Assembly (NCBI RefSeq): GCF_003449035.1
Contig: NZ_QRGB01000001.1
Span: 1,178,001 to 1,242,000 of the forward strand
Direction of reading: 5' to 3'
Source of the DNA: Pedobacter indicus
Lineage (GTDB): Bacteria > Bacteroidota > Bacteroidia > Sphingobacteriales > Sphingobacteriaceae
Length of the DNA stretch: 64,000 bases
The position numbers were made by a program, and so were the translations under genes. This document shows, piece after piece, positions 19,106-27,026 of this stretch. The stretch's first letter is position 1. Each line of letters opens with the position of its first letter. A model generated the notes under the pieces. That model had not been told where the DNA came from, made no database searches, and was given only the letters and a program-made list of their open reading frames with translations.

Positions 19106-20463
19106 TACTCGTTTATTAAAGATTTGATGTTTCCTTGAGATTTTATTAATTCTATTTCAGCAATTTTATAATTTAGCAGCGCCTGGTTATAGCTGTTTTG
19201 CGCCGTCACCAATTCTGTTTCTGCCGTCAAAAGATCGGTTAAGCTGGCTAGACCATTGTTATAGTTGTTTTTTGTGCTATGATAAACTTCCTCTGCTAAA
19301 ATCTTGTTCTGATTCTGGGTTTCTATGGTGATTAGACTGTTGTTGATTTGAATCTTTGCATTTTCATAAGCCATTTGCAGCCCATTGGAAGATTCTTTTA
19401 TGTCTTCCTGAAGTTTTTGTATATCTAAAGATGCCTGCTTCAACCTCGAACTTCTTGCACCGCCGTCAAAAATCGGGATTCTCAATGTCAGTGTTAACGC
19501 TGACATATCATAATTCAATGCATGTTTTGTATAGAGATTGAAGTCATTGCTTTGTGTATTATACATATAGTTAGCTCCCAGTGAGAGGCTTGGGTAAAAT
19601 TCAGCTTCAATCGCTTTTTTCTGAAAACCTAAAAGTTCTTCCTGTTCCTTTAATACCAAAAATGAACTAAGCTTATTAAGGTCAAAGTTGTTTTCAGCAA
19701 TCAGGTTAGCGGTTGTCGCTTCCAGTTCTTCAAGGCTTGTCTCCGGGATAACAATACTTTGGGTAACCGGCATACCCATATAATATTTCAAAAGGTTTTC
19801 TTGTTGGGCTACAGCATTCAGCAGCTCCTCTTTTTGTGCCTTTAGGTTACTGCTGTTCACTTTCACGCGGTCCAGATCAATTTTTCTGGCCAGGCCAACT
19901 TCATACTGGCTTGATACTGTCTTTTCCAACGTATTATTGCGTTCGATATTGGCATCGATGACCGCCAGTTGTTCCCGAGTAATAATTACCTGATAATAAT
20001 TCGAAGCCACCTGCTGCAAAAGGTTTTCTTCAGCAACCTTAGCCGCCATCAGGTAAAAATCTTTTGAGCTTTTTGCGGCCTTTAACCCTGTAAATACCTG
20101 TTGGTTAAATAGCTGTTGGTTTAGTTGAACCTGCGCCAATGAGCTCCAAGTCGTTCCTGCTTTTACAGCGATAAATTCACCCGGCTCGCCACCCATGAAT
20201 TCAGCTGGGAGGATAAACTGCTGGGCTAATATATTATTCGTCAACGTAGCGGTACCATCAATTTGAGGCAAGGCTCCTGCGCGAACCTCTTTTATTTGAT
20301 AATCACCTTTTAAGATATCTAACTTCGCTTTCCTGACCGCTTCGCTGTTGTTTAAAGCATAGTTAAGAGCATCCTGCAAGCTTAGTGTTTCTTGTGCCTG
20401 ACTAGCGCTTGTGAAAGAAAGTATAAAAATTGCGAAAAAAATAAATTGCTTTCCAAAAGTCAT
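19105..20463 (-). CDS. TolC-family outer-membrane efflux protein
   Basis: The 452-residue product has a signal peptide (FIFFAIFILSFTSASQAQ) and two internal TolC repeats rich in coiled-coil heptads (SLQDALNYALNNSEAVRKA; later LQMAYENAKIQINNSLITIE). It forms the outer-membrane exit duct for the adjacent RND pump and is the first gene of that operon. The upstream 150 bp before the SusD remnant hold the presumed promoter but no clear TAnnTTTG was found. Confidence 0.93.
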   Translation of the reverse strand: MTFGKQFIFFAIFILSFTSASQAQETLSLQDALNYALNNSEAVRKAKLDILKGDYQIKEVRAGALPQIDGTATLTNNILAQQFILPAEFMGGEPGEFIAVKAGTTWSSLAQVQLNQQLFNQQVFTGLKAAKSSKDFYLMAAKVAEENLLQQVASNYYQVIITREQLAVIDANIERNNTLEKTVSSQYEVGLARKIDLDRVKVNSSNLKAQKEELLNAVAQQENLLKYYMGMPVTQSIVIPETSLEELEATTANLIAENNFDLNKLSSFLVLKEQEELLGFQKKAIEAEFYPSLSLGANYMYNTQSNDFNLYTKHALNYDMSALTLTLRIPIFDGGARSSRLKQASLDIQKLQEDIKESSNGLQMAYENAKIQINNSLITIETQNQNKILAEEVYHSTKNNYNNGLASLTDLLTAETELVTAQNSYNQALLNYKIAEIELIKSQGNIKSLINE

Positions 20464-20617
20464 ATATAAATTACTTATTTCTTGTACCTATAAACGGTGT
20501 CACAACACAATTAATGAGCAGTTCATTTTTCAATTAAACTGCCGAATACAAGAAGGTCTTCCATTCTCGGGTATTAAGACGAGAACGGGGAGTAATTTGT
20601 TACATTTTTTTTGACTT

Positions 20618-21114
20618 TTATTCGCTTTTTTCCGTTTCTTCTATTTGTTCAAGTGGTGGAACATTGCTTTCGTATCCTGAATACCCTTTGTTTTGATTGA
20701 TATGCCCTTCTACATTTGCTCGAATAGCATCTTGGGGCATCGGCCATAGCACATGGTAAGGACTGATCGTATATACGAACAGCGTTGATGTCTTGGGCAG
20801 CTGCTGCTAGATTTCCATTCCAATAATGAGCTTCGGCTCGTAATAAATAAGTTTCTGCCAGTCTGAATACATACCAATCTGTATGCCCACCTTGCGGTGG
20901 TGTGTTTTCTAGGTCGGGTATGTTGAGTTTGTATTGAGGCCAGCCGAATGGTATCTGAAACAATAAGCTGACCTTTGTCATTGTACATTTGGAGTGGCTT
21001 CCCATAATAAGGGTTTTTGCCCTTCAAGGCAGGAGCATTATAAACCAAATCTTCCATATTAATCCAGTTTCCTTCAGCATGTCGCAAATCATTCTCATCG
21101 TCCCAAATACCCCA
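20618..21114 (-). pseudogene. decayed SusD/RagB-type outer-membrane lipoprotein fragment
   Basis: Three pieces of a SusD-like C-terminal half are recognisable on the minus strand in different frames. The first is [19 protein letters not shown] up to VSDTI, with a stop just upstream at 21115-21117. The second is [14 protein letters not shown] through [17 protein letters not shown] to DINAVR. The third is [20 protein letters not shown] to a stop at 20618. A frameshift near 20955 and another near 20774, together with loss of the stretch that normally separates INAVR from the PxPQxxI tail, show it is inactive. No SusC partner or N-terminus is present. It is the relic of a nutrient-uptake locus. 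Confidence 0.85.
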
Positions 21115-21250
21115 TTAGAAGACTAGGCCTCTCAAGCGTCGGAACATGAAAATCATACTTTAGGTGTTTAGCTTGAATTAAAGGTAGAAGCTTAATATTA
21201 GATTACAACCGATTGCAATGTTAATTTTTCCAGATAGACAGATATCTTTT

Positions 21251-21258
21251 TATCTTTG
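21251..21258 (+). promoter_or_regulatory. -7 promoter element for murB (TATCTTTG)
   Basis: TATCTTTG matches TAnnTTTG and ends 18 bp before the murB ATG. It overlaps an alternative upstream start frame, which supports the ATG at 21277 as the true start. Confidence 0.5.
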
Positions 21259-21276
21259 GTTTCTTACTTTTCAAAC

Positions 21277-22296
21277 ATGGAAAACACCTGGCAGACGGAT
21301 AAGTCCCTTGTAAAATTAAATACCTTCGGCGTAGATGCTAAAGCAAAATATTATATCAAAATAGAGGATGAAGAGGCATTGAAAAGTTTAGTAGCTTTAC
21401 CAAGCTTTGGATCTCAGGCCACACTGATCCTCGGAGGTGGCAGCAACATACTCTTTACGCAAGATTTTCAGGGTCTGGTTATCCACATGTGTATCGGAGG
21501 GATAGAGGTCTTTGAAAAAGGAGATGAAATATACGTTACCGCCGGGGGAGGGGTTGTATGGAACGATTTGGTACAATACTGTGTTGACCACGGCTATGCT
21601 GGAATAGAGAACCTAAGTTTAATTCCGGGCACAGTGGGTGCAGCACCCGTTCAAAATATCGGTGCCTATGGTGTAGAACTAATGGACGTATTTGCTAATT
21701 GCCGGGCCTTCGATATCCAGGAAAAATCGATGAAAGTTTTTGATCATGATGCCTGTCAATTTTCTTATCGCGATAGTTTTTTTAAAAACGAAGGGAAGGG
21801 TCGGTATGTCATTACTCAGGTAACGCTTCGGTTGAATAAAAAACCAGATTTGAATCTAAGTTATGGGGCTATCCAGAGCGAATTGGATCGGAGAGGCATC
21901 AGTGAGCCTTCGCTGCGAGATGTTGCTGATGTTGTCTCGGAAATCCGGGTGAGTAAACTTCCCGATCCGAGAACTATCGGTAATTCAGGTAGTTTCTTTA
22001 AAAACCCGATCATTTCGGTCGAGGAATTCCGGACAATAGAGTCCAGTTTTCCAGACATCGTATATTACCCAGTACAATCTAATAGGATCAAATTGGCGGC
22101 AGGCTGGCTGATCGAAAATTGTGGTTGGAAGGGGAAGCAGGTAGGCAATACCGGTACATGGAAAAATCAGGCTTTGGTTCTTGTTAATTATGGAAATGCT
22201 TCTGGATCAGAAGTTTATGAGTTTTCTGAAAAAATCATTGAAAGTGTGTATGCGAAGTTTGGAGTGCTTTTAGAACGAGAAGTGAACACGATTTAA
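21277..22296 (+). CDS. murB: UDP-N-acetylenolpyruvoylglucosamine reductase
   Basis: The 339-residue FAD enzyme reduces enolpyruvyl-UDP-GlcNAc to UDP-MurNAc in peptidoglycan precursor synthesis. It shows the FAD-binding segment LILGGGSNILFTQDFQGLVI, ENLSLIPGTVGAAPVQNIGAYG, the YRDSFFK substrate loop, and the catalytic serine in GNSGSFFKNP. Length and the YRxSxF loop fit a type I MurB. It is a single gene between the SusD remnant and the sigma factor gene. Confidence 0.96.
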   Translation: MENTWQTDKSLVKLNTFGVDAKAKYYIKIEDEEALKSLVALPSFGSQATLILGGGSNILFTQDFQGLVIHMCIGGIEVFEKGDEIYVTAGGGVVWNDLVQYCVDHGYAGIENLSLIPGTVGAAPVQNIGAYGVELMDVFANCRAFDIQEKSMKVFDHDACQFSYRDSFFKNEGKGRYVITQVTLRLNKKPDLNLSYGAIQSELDRRGISEPSLRDVADVVSEIRVSKLPDPRTIGNSGSFFKNPIISVEEFRTIESSFPDIVYYPVQSNRIKLAAGWLIENCGWKGKQVGNTGTWKNQALVLVNYGNASGSEVYEFSEKIIESVYAKFGVLLEREVNTI

Positions 22297-22344
22297 AGTT
22301 AACTAATTCTTTATTTTATGTTAATTTAAGAAAAATTGGAACTT

Positions 22345-22360
22345 TAGCACGGTGTTTGCA
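22345..22360 (+). promoter_or_regulatory. candidate sigma-54 promoter before the ECF sigma gene
   Basis: TAGCACG, four bases, then TTGCA matches the sigma-54 consensus TGGCACG-N4-TTGCW at all fixed positions except one G of the -24 pair. It is 95 bp upstream of the ATG of the sigma factor gene. The loss of one -24 guanine is a real weakness. Confidence 0.35.
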
Positions 22361-22455
22361 AAGTTTAGGGAAAATGCATTTAAGTAATATGATTTTCTAA
22401 ACCTGAGCAGCAGGGATCCAATACGGTAACCGAATGCTCCCTAAACCCTACGCAA

Positions 22456-22998
22456 ATGACTAAGTACGAATTCAAATCAATGGTTTCAAGCCACGCCGAG
22501 TCGTTAAAAATGTATGCTTTTCATTTTACTCACGATGATGAAGATGCAAATGACTTAGTTCAGGACACAGTTTTAAAGGCAATCACGTACCACGATAAAT
22601 TTAAAGAAGGTACGAACCTGAAAGGGTGGTTATACACCATCATGAAAAACACCTTTATCAACAACTATCGTAGACTTGTAAAAATCAGTAGCATGGTGAC
22701 TAAATCAGACGAAATTTCGTCTTCCAATTTAGTCTATAGCTCAACGAATAACCGTGGTGAGAATCAATTCGTGATGGATGATATCAAAGCTGCATTAAAC
22801 GAGTTATCTGAAGAATACTATGTTCCTTTTACGATGTATTTCGAAGGATATAAGTATCACGAGATTGCCGATCATTTGGATATTCCTATCGGCACAGTGA
22901 AAACCAGAATACACGTAGCTCGTAAATCACTGAAAAAATCACTCAAGCCGTATGCATATGGCATACAATCTTCCGTATTTCCTGGAGTTAACTTCTGA
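22456..22998 (+). CDS. RNA polymerase sigma factor, sigma-70 family (ECF type)
   Basis: The 180-residue protein has region 2 (HAESLKMYAFHFTHDDEDANDLVQDTVLKA, with the GWLYTIMKNTFINNYRR promoter-melting segment) and region 4 (LNELSEEYYVPFTMYFEGYKYHEIADHLDIPIGTVKTRIHVARKSL). There is no region 1 or 3, as in ECF factors. No anti-sigma gene is adjacent, unlike many ECF loci, so control is probably transcriptional or elsewhere. Target genes cannot be inferred. Confidence 0.92.
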   Translation: MTKYEFKSMVSSHAESLKMYAFHFTHDDEDANDLVQDTVLKAITYHDKFKEGTNLKGWLYTIMKNTFINNYRRLVKISSMVTKSDEISSSNLVYSSTNNRGENQFVMDDIKAALNELSEEYYVPFTMYFEGYKYHEIADHLDIPIGTVKTRIHVARKSLKKSLKPYAYGIQSSVFPGVNF

Positions 22999-23093
22999 TT
23001 TTTTCGGAAATAAAAGTTCCAAATATCTATAAAACATGTGGTAAACACAGAGAAAAACTTGGTTTACTCCCAGATGGATTTATAGTGCAATGA

Positions 23094-23143
23094 TCCCGCA
23101 TTACATCCGCATTTTAACTCAAAAAAGCGGATATAGTGCGGGA
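23094..23143 (+). terminator. imperfect hairpin downstream of sigma factor gene
   Basis: TCCCGCA..TCCGC at 23094-23110 pairs with GCGGA..TGCGGGA at 23127-23143, with an internal mismatch and an A-rich loop; a TTTG/T-rich stretch follows. It is about 95 bp after the stop and probably ends the transcript. The other 23.0-23.2 kb sequence shows no gene. Confidence 0.45.
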
Positions 23144-23235
23144 ATATTTGTTTTTGAATCCACCCTGATGCAAAACAGTTCTTCAAGGTGGTTTAACCAT
23201 TGTCAGTTTCGGTTGTTGTCGTTGGCTATTGTCGT

Positions 23236-24156
23236 TTACGCGTCCAGCGTAAATTGGCTAAGGGCAGTGAATTGCTTGATCCGGTCTGAAATTTCTTTTT
23301 GACTCAAATTTTCTAATTTCTCAGCACCAAATTTTTCGACACAAAAGGACGCGAGGGCCGAGCCGAAAATCACCGCATTCTTCATATTGTTAAAGTTGAT
23401 GGTGCCGACCTTGGCGAGGTAGCCTATAAAGCCGCCGGCAAAGCTGTCTCCGGCACCGGTAGGATCGAATACTTCAGCGAGGGGCAAGGCCGGTGCAGAG
23501 AATATCTGGTCCTTATCAAAAAGCAGCGCCCCGTGTTCTCCTTTTTTAATAATCAGGTAACGTGGCCCCATTTCCAGTATTTTTCTTGCTGCCTTAACTA
23601 GTGAGTATTCACCAGAGAGTTGGCGTGCCTCTTCATCGTTGATGGTCAATACGTCGACATGTTTCAGTACTTTCAAAAGATCATCAAGCGCTATATTCAT
23701 CCAGAAATTCATCGTATCGAGGACAACGAGTTTAGGTTTCTTTTCTAGTCGCTCCAGCGTTTTTAATTGGATTGCTGGAGTTAAGTTGCCTAGTAGTAAG
23801 TATTCACAATCCTGATAAGAAGGCGGTATAATGGGGTCAAAATTCTCCAAGACGTTCAGCTCAGTGGTCAGTGTATCACGACTGTTCATATCATTGTGAT
23901 ACTTACCAGACCAGAAGAAGGACTTTTTCCCTTCTTTGATTTGTAGTCCTTCTACATCGATCCCTTTCGAGGTAATTTTATTGATATTCTCGTCGCCGAA
24001 GTCATCACCGATAACGCTGACTATTTTAATCTGGTCATAAAGATAGGATGCAGCAATAGATGCAAAAGTAGCAGCGCCACCCACTATTTTATCTGTTTTA
24101 CCAAAGGGTGTTTCGATGGCGTCAAAGGCTACCGTCCCGATTATAACTAAACTCAT
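23236..24156 (-). CDS. PfkB-family carbohydrate/nucleoside kinase
   Basis: The 306-residue kinase has N-terminal substrate-side glycines (GTVAFDAIETPFGKTDKIVGGAATF) and the C-terminal PfkB signature DPTGAGDSFAGGFIGYLAK with the catalytic Asp. It phosphorylates a sugar or nucleoside at a hydroxymethyl group; adenosine- or ribokinase-like substrates are equally possible. Its 5' end faces the island left junction only 58 bp away, so the island insertion may have altered its upstream context. Confidence 0.88.
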   Translation of the reverse strand: MSLVIIGTVAFDAIETPFGKTDKIVGGAATFASIAASYLYDQIKIVSVIGDDFGDENINKITSKGIDVEGLQIKEGKKSFFWSGKYHNDMNSRDTLTTELNVLENFDPIIPPSYQDCEYLLLGNLTPAIQLKTLERLEKKPKLVVLDTMNFWMNIALDDLLKVLKHVDVLTINDEEARQLSGEYSLVKAARKILEMGPRYLIIKKGEHGALLFDKDQIFSAPALPLAEVFDPTGAGDSFAGGFIGYLAKVGTINFNNMKNAVIFGSALASFCVEKFGAEKLENLSQKEISDRIKQFTALSQFTLDA

Positions 24157-24184
24157 AATGATAGATTAAAAAAATGAATATAAA

Positions 24185-24211
24185 CAAAAAAGCCGGCTAT
24201 TGGCCGGCTTT
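24185..24211 (-). terminator. terminator of the ancestral tRNA-Asn transcript
   Basis: Read on the minus strand, AAAGCCGGC (24203-24211) pairs with GCCGGCTTT (24189-24197) around a 5-nt loop and is followed by a T6 run. It lies directly after the 3' end sequence of the tRNA-Asn remnant, so it was most likely the native tRNA terminator before the island inserted. Confidence 0.7.
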
Positions 24212-24213
24212 AC

Positions 24214-24257
24214 GCTCCTGAAGCTGGGCTCGAACCAGCGACCCTCTGATTAACAGT
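24214..24257. repeat. attL: 44-bp direct repeat (partial tRNA-Asn)
   Basis: This copy holds the acceptor-3', T-arm and anticodon-side sequence of tRNA-Asn on the minus strand, then diverges abruptly after the anticodon stem. It equals 33378-33421 base for base. The missing 5' half of the tRNA is expected for a tRNA-targeted integration scar. Confidence 0.9.
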
Positions 24258-24352
24258 TATAGGGCCTATCCTTTATAAAGGAGTCAAAAATATGCCTTTC
24301 CGACTTACAGAAGCAATATATGAAGATTTTTTGGAACTGTAAAATTTTGGGC

Positions 24353-24370
24353 TGTTACATATTTGTAGCA
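24353..24370. repeat. left-end copy of island terminal palindrome
   Basis: TGTTACATATTTGTAGCA, a near-palindrome with arms TGTTACA/TGTAGCA. It matches 33221-33238 at 17 of 18 bases. It may be an arm-type recombinase or regulator binding site. Confidence 0.6.
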
Positions 24371-24603
24371 TTTTCTTGTTTTGTATCAATAAAGAAAAAG
24401 GGAGTTGCGACCTTTTTCCTACCACTGAACTACCAATCCCCATCGGGGTGTGGTTGTTCAATGGCAAGTGAGGTTTTTGTGGGCAGCACGAGGTACGAGG
24501 GTTGTACGTACAAAAACACAACTTGCAGATTGCGAAACAACAGAGAGGGGTTATACGGAAATATGCCTTAACGACACAAAAAACAGGCATTCTATTTTGA
24601 AGC

Positions 24604-24712
24604 ATCTGAACACCCAGACATCTATATCTCCATACACCTAGATATCTACACATCTAGATATACGCATATTTATACACCTATATGCCTAGGCATCTATGCA
24701 CCCAGATACCTC
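24604..24712. repeat. degenerate short-repeat cluster at island left end
   Basis: Roughly six loose copies of a 12-16 bp pattern around ACACCTAGATATCTA follow one another (for example ACACCCAGACATCTAT, ACACCTAGATATCTAC, ACATCTAGATATACGC, ACACCTATATGCCTAG). Several contain self-complementary CTAGATAT-like cores. Spacing is irregular, so this is not a CRISPR or a simple microsatellite. Confidence 0.55.
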
Positions 24713-25166
24713 CCAAAAAATAGATAAAGGCAAGTGGGTAGATTTATTTCTATAATGCTGTGTTCAGCTATCAAAGAACGGTCTGGTTTAATCAAAATTA
24801 CAACCATAAGATTAGCAACTAATCTTAAATTCAAGATAATAAAAAAATCGAAATAAAAAACTATTTAGCTAAATAATAAATCTAACCATCCTAAAGGGTA
24901 TTTTCCGTGTTGCATTTATATATTTATATTAAGCACATAAATTATTTCTCCTTGCTTTTCTAATGACCTAGGTACCTGATTCGATCAGTAAATTACTGGA
25001 TGCGCTCCTTAGTTTTTAGCTATTTTATAATAGCTAATATTTATACTGTGTTTGATTTTTTTACCCTACCTTTACTTATGATCTTATAAAGGTGGTTTCA
25101 CAAATTATTATTGTATTTTTAGCATACGGAAACAATCACCCAAACGTTCTATTTCATTTAAATACT

Positions 25167-25379
25167 TTAAAAAGGCAGCAATTCACACCCGAAACCAAGA
25201 TTGAATAAAAGAGAAGCAATCTCATCTTCCTTATAATTATCCCCTTCGATTATCAGCATATTATCAACATCTTCGAGGTCAAATTCGATATTGATTTTAG
25301 GATACATACATTCTAAATGATTGATAACAAGTCTCGATTCTTGATTATTAGTCACGTTGGTCTTAAATACTGATACCAT
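25167..25379 (-). CDS. small conserved protein, ferredoxin-like alpha/beta (HMA-like without CxxC)
   Basis: The 70-residue acidic product reads MVSVFKTNVTNNQESRLVIN, then a CMYPKINIEFDLEDVDNMLI stretch and LLFNLGFGCELLPF. This gives a beta-alpha-beta-beta-alpha-beta pattern like heavy-metal-associated domains but lacks the CxxC metal site. It is of unknown function. It is the last of the leftward island genes, 63 bp after the HdeD-like gene. Confidence 0.65.
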   Translation of the reverse strand: MVSVFKTNVTNNQESRLVINHLECMYPKINIEFDLEDVDNMLIIEGDNYKEDEIASLLFNLGFGCELLPF

Positions 25380-25442
25380 AATATTATTTTAAAATATAAG
25401 TCTGTATATTAATCTATTTGTTGTCCTCTATTAACGAAAAAA

Positions 25443-26087
25443 TTAATTTTTATCGCCATTAATTACTTCGTAATACTCCTCTTTCAAATCTTCGATTTTG
25501 TCTTTTAGCTCTTTTCTTAATTTGCCGGGAAGTGTTTTCAGTTTTTTCAATTGGAAAGCCAATACAATAGCAGATATTCCAGCAAAAATAAACGATAAAG
25601 CTGTTAATACGACCAATGACATTCCTGTAAAAATCGGATTAGCGATTAGTAGAAACGAGAATATTATCCCCAATACGCTCAAAATTGCCAGATTACCCCA
25701 TTTGATGACACCGTAATTTTTCAGTTCAAAGGCAAATCCTAATCCTTGGAAAGAACGGAACAGCAAACTAAATCCTACGAAAAACGGCAGTGTAGTTGCA
25801 GCAACTTCGGGTTTTGCAACTAAAACAAGACCAATCAGTAAACCAAAAATTCCACTCGTCAGGTACCAGCCCCAACCTTCGAGTTCGTCTTTGTTCTGAA
25901 CAGAAAACACGATTTCTAAAATCCCAGAAAACAAGAAAGTCAAACTGAAAAATATAGTCAGTGTTAAATAAGTCGCTGCTGGAACTGTGAATAAATAGCC
26001 TCCAAGGAGAATGAATAACGCACCAATGATTGCCGGAATATACCAGTGTTTTACGGTGTTGCGAATGGTTTTGAGAAATGTTGCCAT
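25443..26087 (-). CDS. HdeD-family (DUF308) membrane protein
   Basis: The 214-residue protein has six membrane segments and the repeated HdeD pattern (YIPAIIGALFILLGGYLF; LEGWGWYLTSGIFGLLIGLVL). It ends in a charged coiled tail rich in Lys/Glu (KLRKELKDKIEDLKEEYYE). HdeD proteins are tied to acid-stress resistance in enterobacteria; in Bacteroidota the role is not defined. It lies 64 bp after the universal stress protein in the island cargo. Confidence 0.8.
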   Translation of the reverse strand: MATFLKTIRNTVKHWYIPAIIGALFILLGGYLFTVPAATYLTLTIFFSLTFLFSGILEIVFSVQNKDELEGWGWYLTSGIFGLLIGLVLVAKPEVAATTLPFFVGFSLLFRSFQGLGFAFELKNYGVIKWGNLAILSVLGIIFSFLLIANPIFTGMSLVVLTALSFIFAGISAIVLAFQLKKLKTLPGKLRKELKDKIEDLKEEYYEVINGDKN

Positions 26088-26151
26088 AATAATCTATTTT
26101 GAATTAAAAATTTTGTTAAAAATAACTATAAAATTTGGTACTAAATCGAAA

Positions 26152-27006
26152 TCAGTTACTGTTATAAATCAGTAAAGCGGTGTTTGAATATTGTAGCAAA
26201 CGCTTGCTGTAATTGGCTCTGAACAGCCATTGCATAAAACTCTTGTGCCGATGAATCACACACAACACATCAGTTGGGTTGCTGTTCATAAAATCGTTTA
26301 ATCCGTCGATTACATCGGGATTTATGACGATTTCCAACGAAAATTCAGGGTTACTGATATTCGATTTCCATTGTTCTATCTTCGTCTCGACTTTCTCTAT
26401 TTCCTGTTCACTTCCTGCCACATACACACATTTTAGCTGATTTCCTCCAAAAGTCTGCAAACTTTCGTTCAAACGATTTACGATTTTATATTCGTCGTCG
26501 TTCAGCATTACAGCGAGGGTAAAATTCCGTACTTCGGAAAAAGCTATATCCGCTGGAATGGCAAGCAAAGGGATTTCCAAATGATTCATCAATTTTTCGG
26601 TATTAGAACCAAACAGTTTTTTATCGACCGTATTCGCTCCGGAAGTCCCCATCACGACGACATCAATACCCAATTCATCAATATAATCATCTACAACCTC
26701 TTGAAAATAGCCTTTCTCAAAATGAAATTCTACAGGAATTCCCAGTTTGTTATTGTCCTCTGCAATCTTTTCCAATTTCTCAGCCTCGACTTTGAAATCA
26801 GACCGTTCGTCGGATTCCAGTTGTTCGTTATAGAAGGCAGCAAAAGGATGTATGCGACTCTGTTCCTCTTCATCTTTCGTCTCTATAATGTGTGTAACGT
26901 GAAGAATGTGAACTTCTGCCTTTATTTTCTCCGCAGCGGACAATGCATAGATAAAAGCATTTTCGGCTACTTTAGAAAAATCCGTTAAAAACAATATTTT
27001 TTTCAT
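26152..27006 (-). CDS. universal stress protein, tandem UspA-type
   Basis: The 284-residue cytosolic protein starts MKKILFLTDFSKVAENAFIY, the classic Usp N-terminus. The first domain ends with the nucleotide-binding GTSGANTVDKKLFGSNTEKL segment, near residues 127-146. A second, more diverged Usp-like half follows. The ATG at 27006 is preferred to the TTG at 27021 because it matches the family start. It lies 20 bp after the MFS gene, so the stress protein rides on the exporter operon. Confidence 0.88.
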   Translation of the reverse strand: MKKILFLTDFSKVAENAFIYALSAAEKIKAEVHILHVTHIIETKDEEEQSRIHPFAAFYNEQLESDERSDFKVEAEKLEKIAEDNNKLGIPVEFHFEKGYFQEVVDDYIDELGIDVVVMGTSGANTVDKKLFGSNTEKLMNHLEIPLLAIPADIAFSEVRNFTLAVMLNDDEYKIVNRLNESLQTFGGNQLKCVYVAGSEQEIEKVETKIEQWKSNISNPEFSLEIVINPDVIDGLNDFMNSNPTDVLCVIHRHKSFMQWLFRANYSKRLLQYSNTALLIYNSN

Positions 27007-27026
27007 TTTATTAGTTTTCAAAATTT

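Larger units (their letters stand above)
24258..25166. other. island left end, no supported gene
   Basis: About 900 bp without a convincing coding region. It holds an 18-bp palindrome shared with the right end (24353-24370), a cluster of short degenerate repeats (about 24604-24712) and, further right, an AT-rich stretch with a perfect 8-bp-arm inverted repeat at 25017-25036 (TAGCTATT/AATAGCTA). Open frames here encode low-complexity, Cys-rich strings unlike proteins. Confidence 0.6.

Noticed and set aside
22363-22446. Long-range pairing GTTTAGGGA/TCCCTAAAC before the sigma factor gene as a riboswitch-like leader
   Set aside because: If the candidate promoter at 22345-22360 is right, the left arm would lie at or before the transcript start, so the pairing would not form in RNA.
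23090-23302. 70-residue rightward frame after the sigma factor gene
   Set aside because: It runs across a hairpin and into the 3' end of the PfkB gene on the other strand and has no protein-like features.
24320-24641. Two rightward small open frames in the same stretch
   Set aside because: They overlap each other and the leftward frame and show no domain, signal or membrane pattern.
24273-24653. Leftward 126-residue open frame at the island left end
   Set aside because: The translation is Cys-rich low-quality sequence that includes the terminal palindrome and the degenerate repeats; no protein-like pattern or start context.
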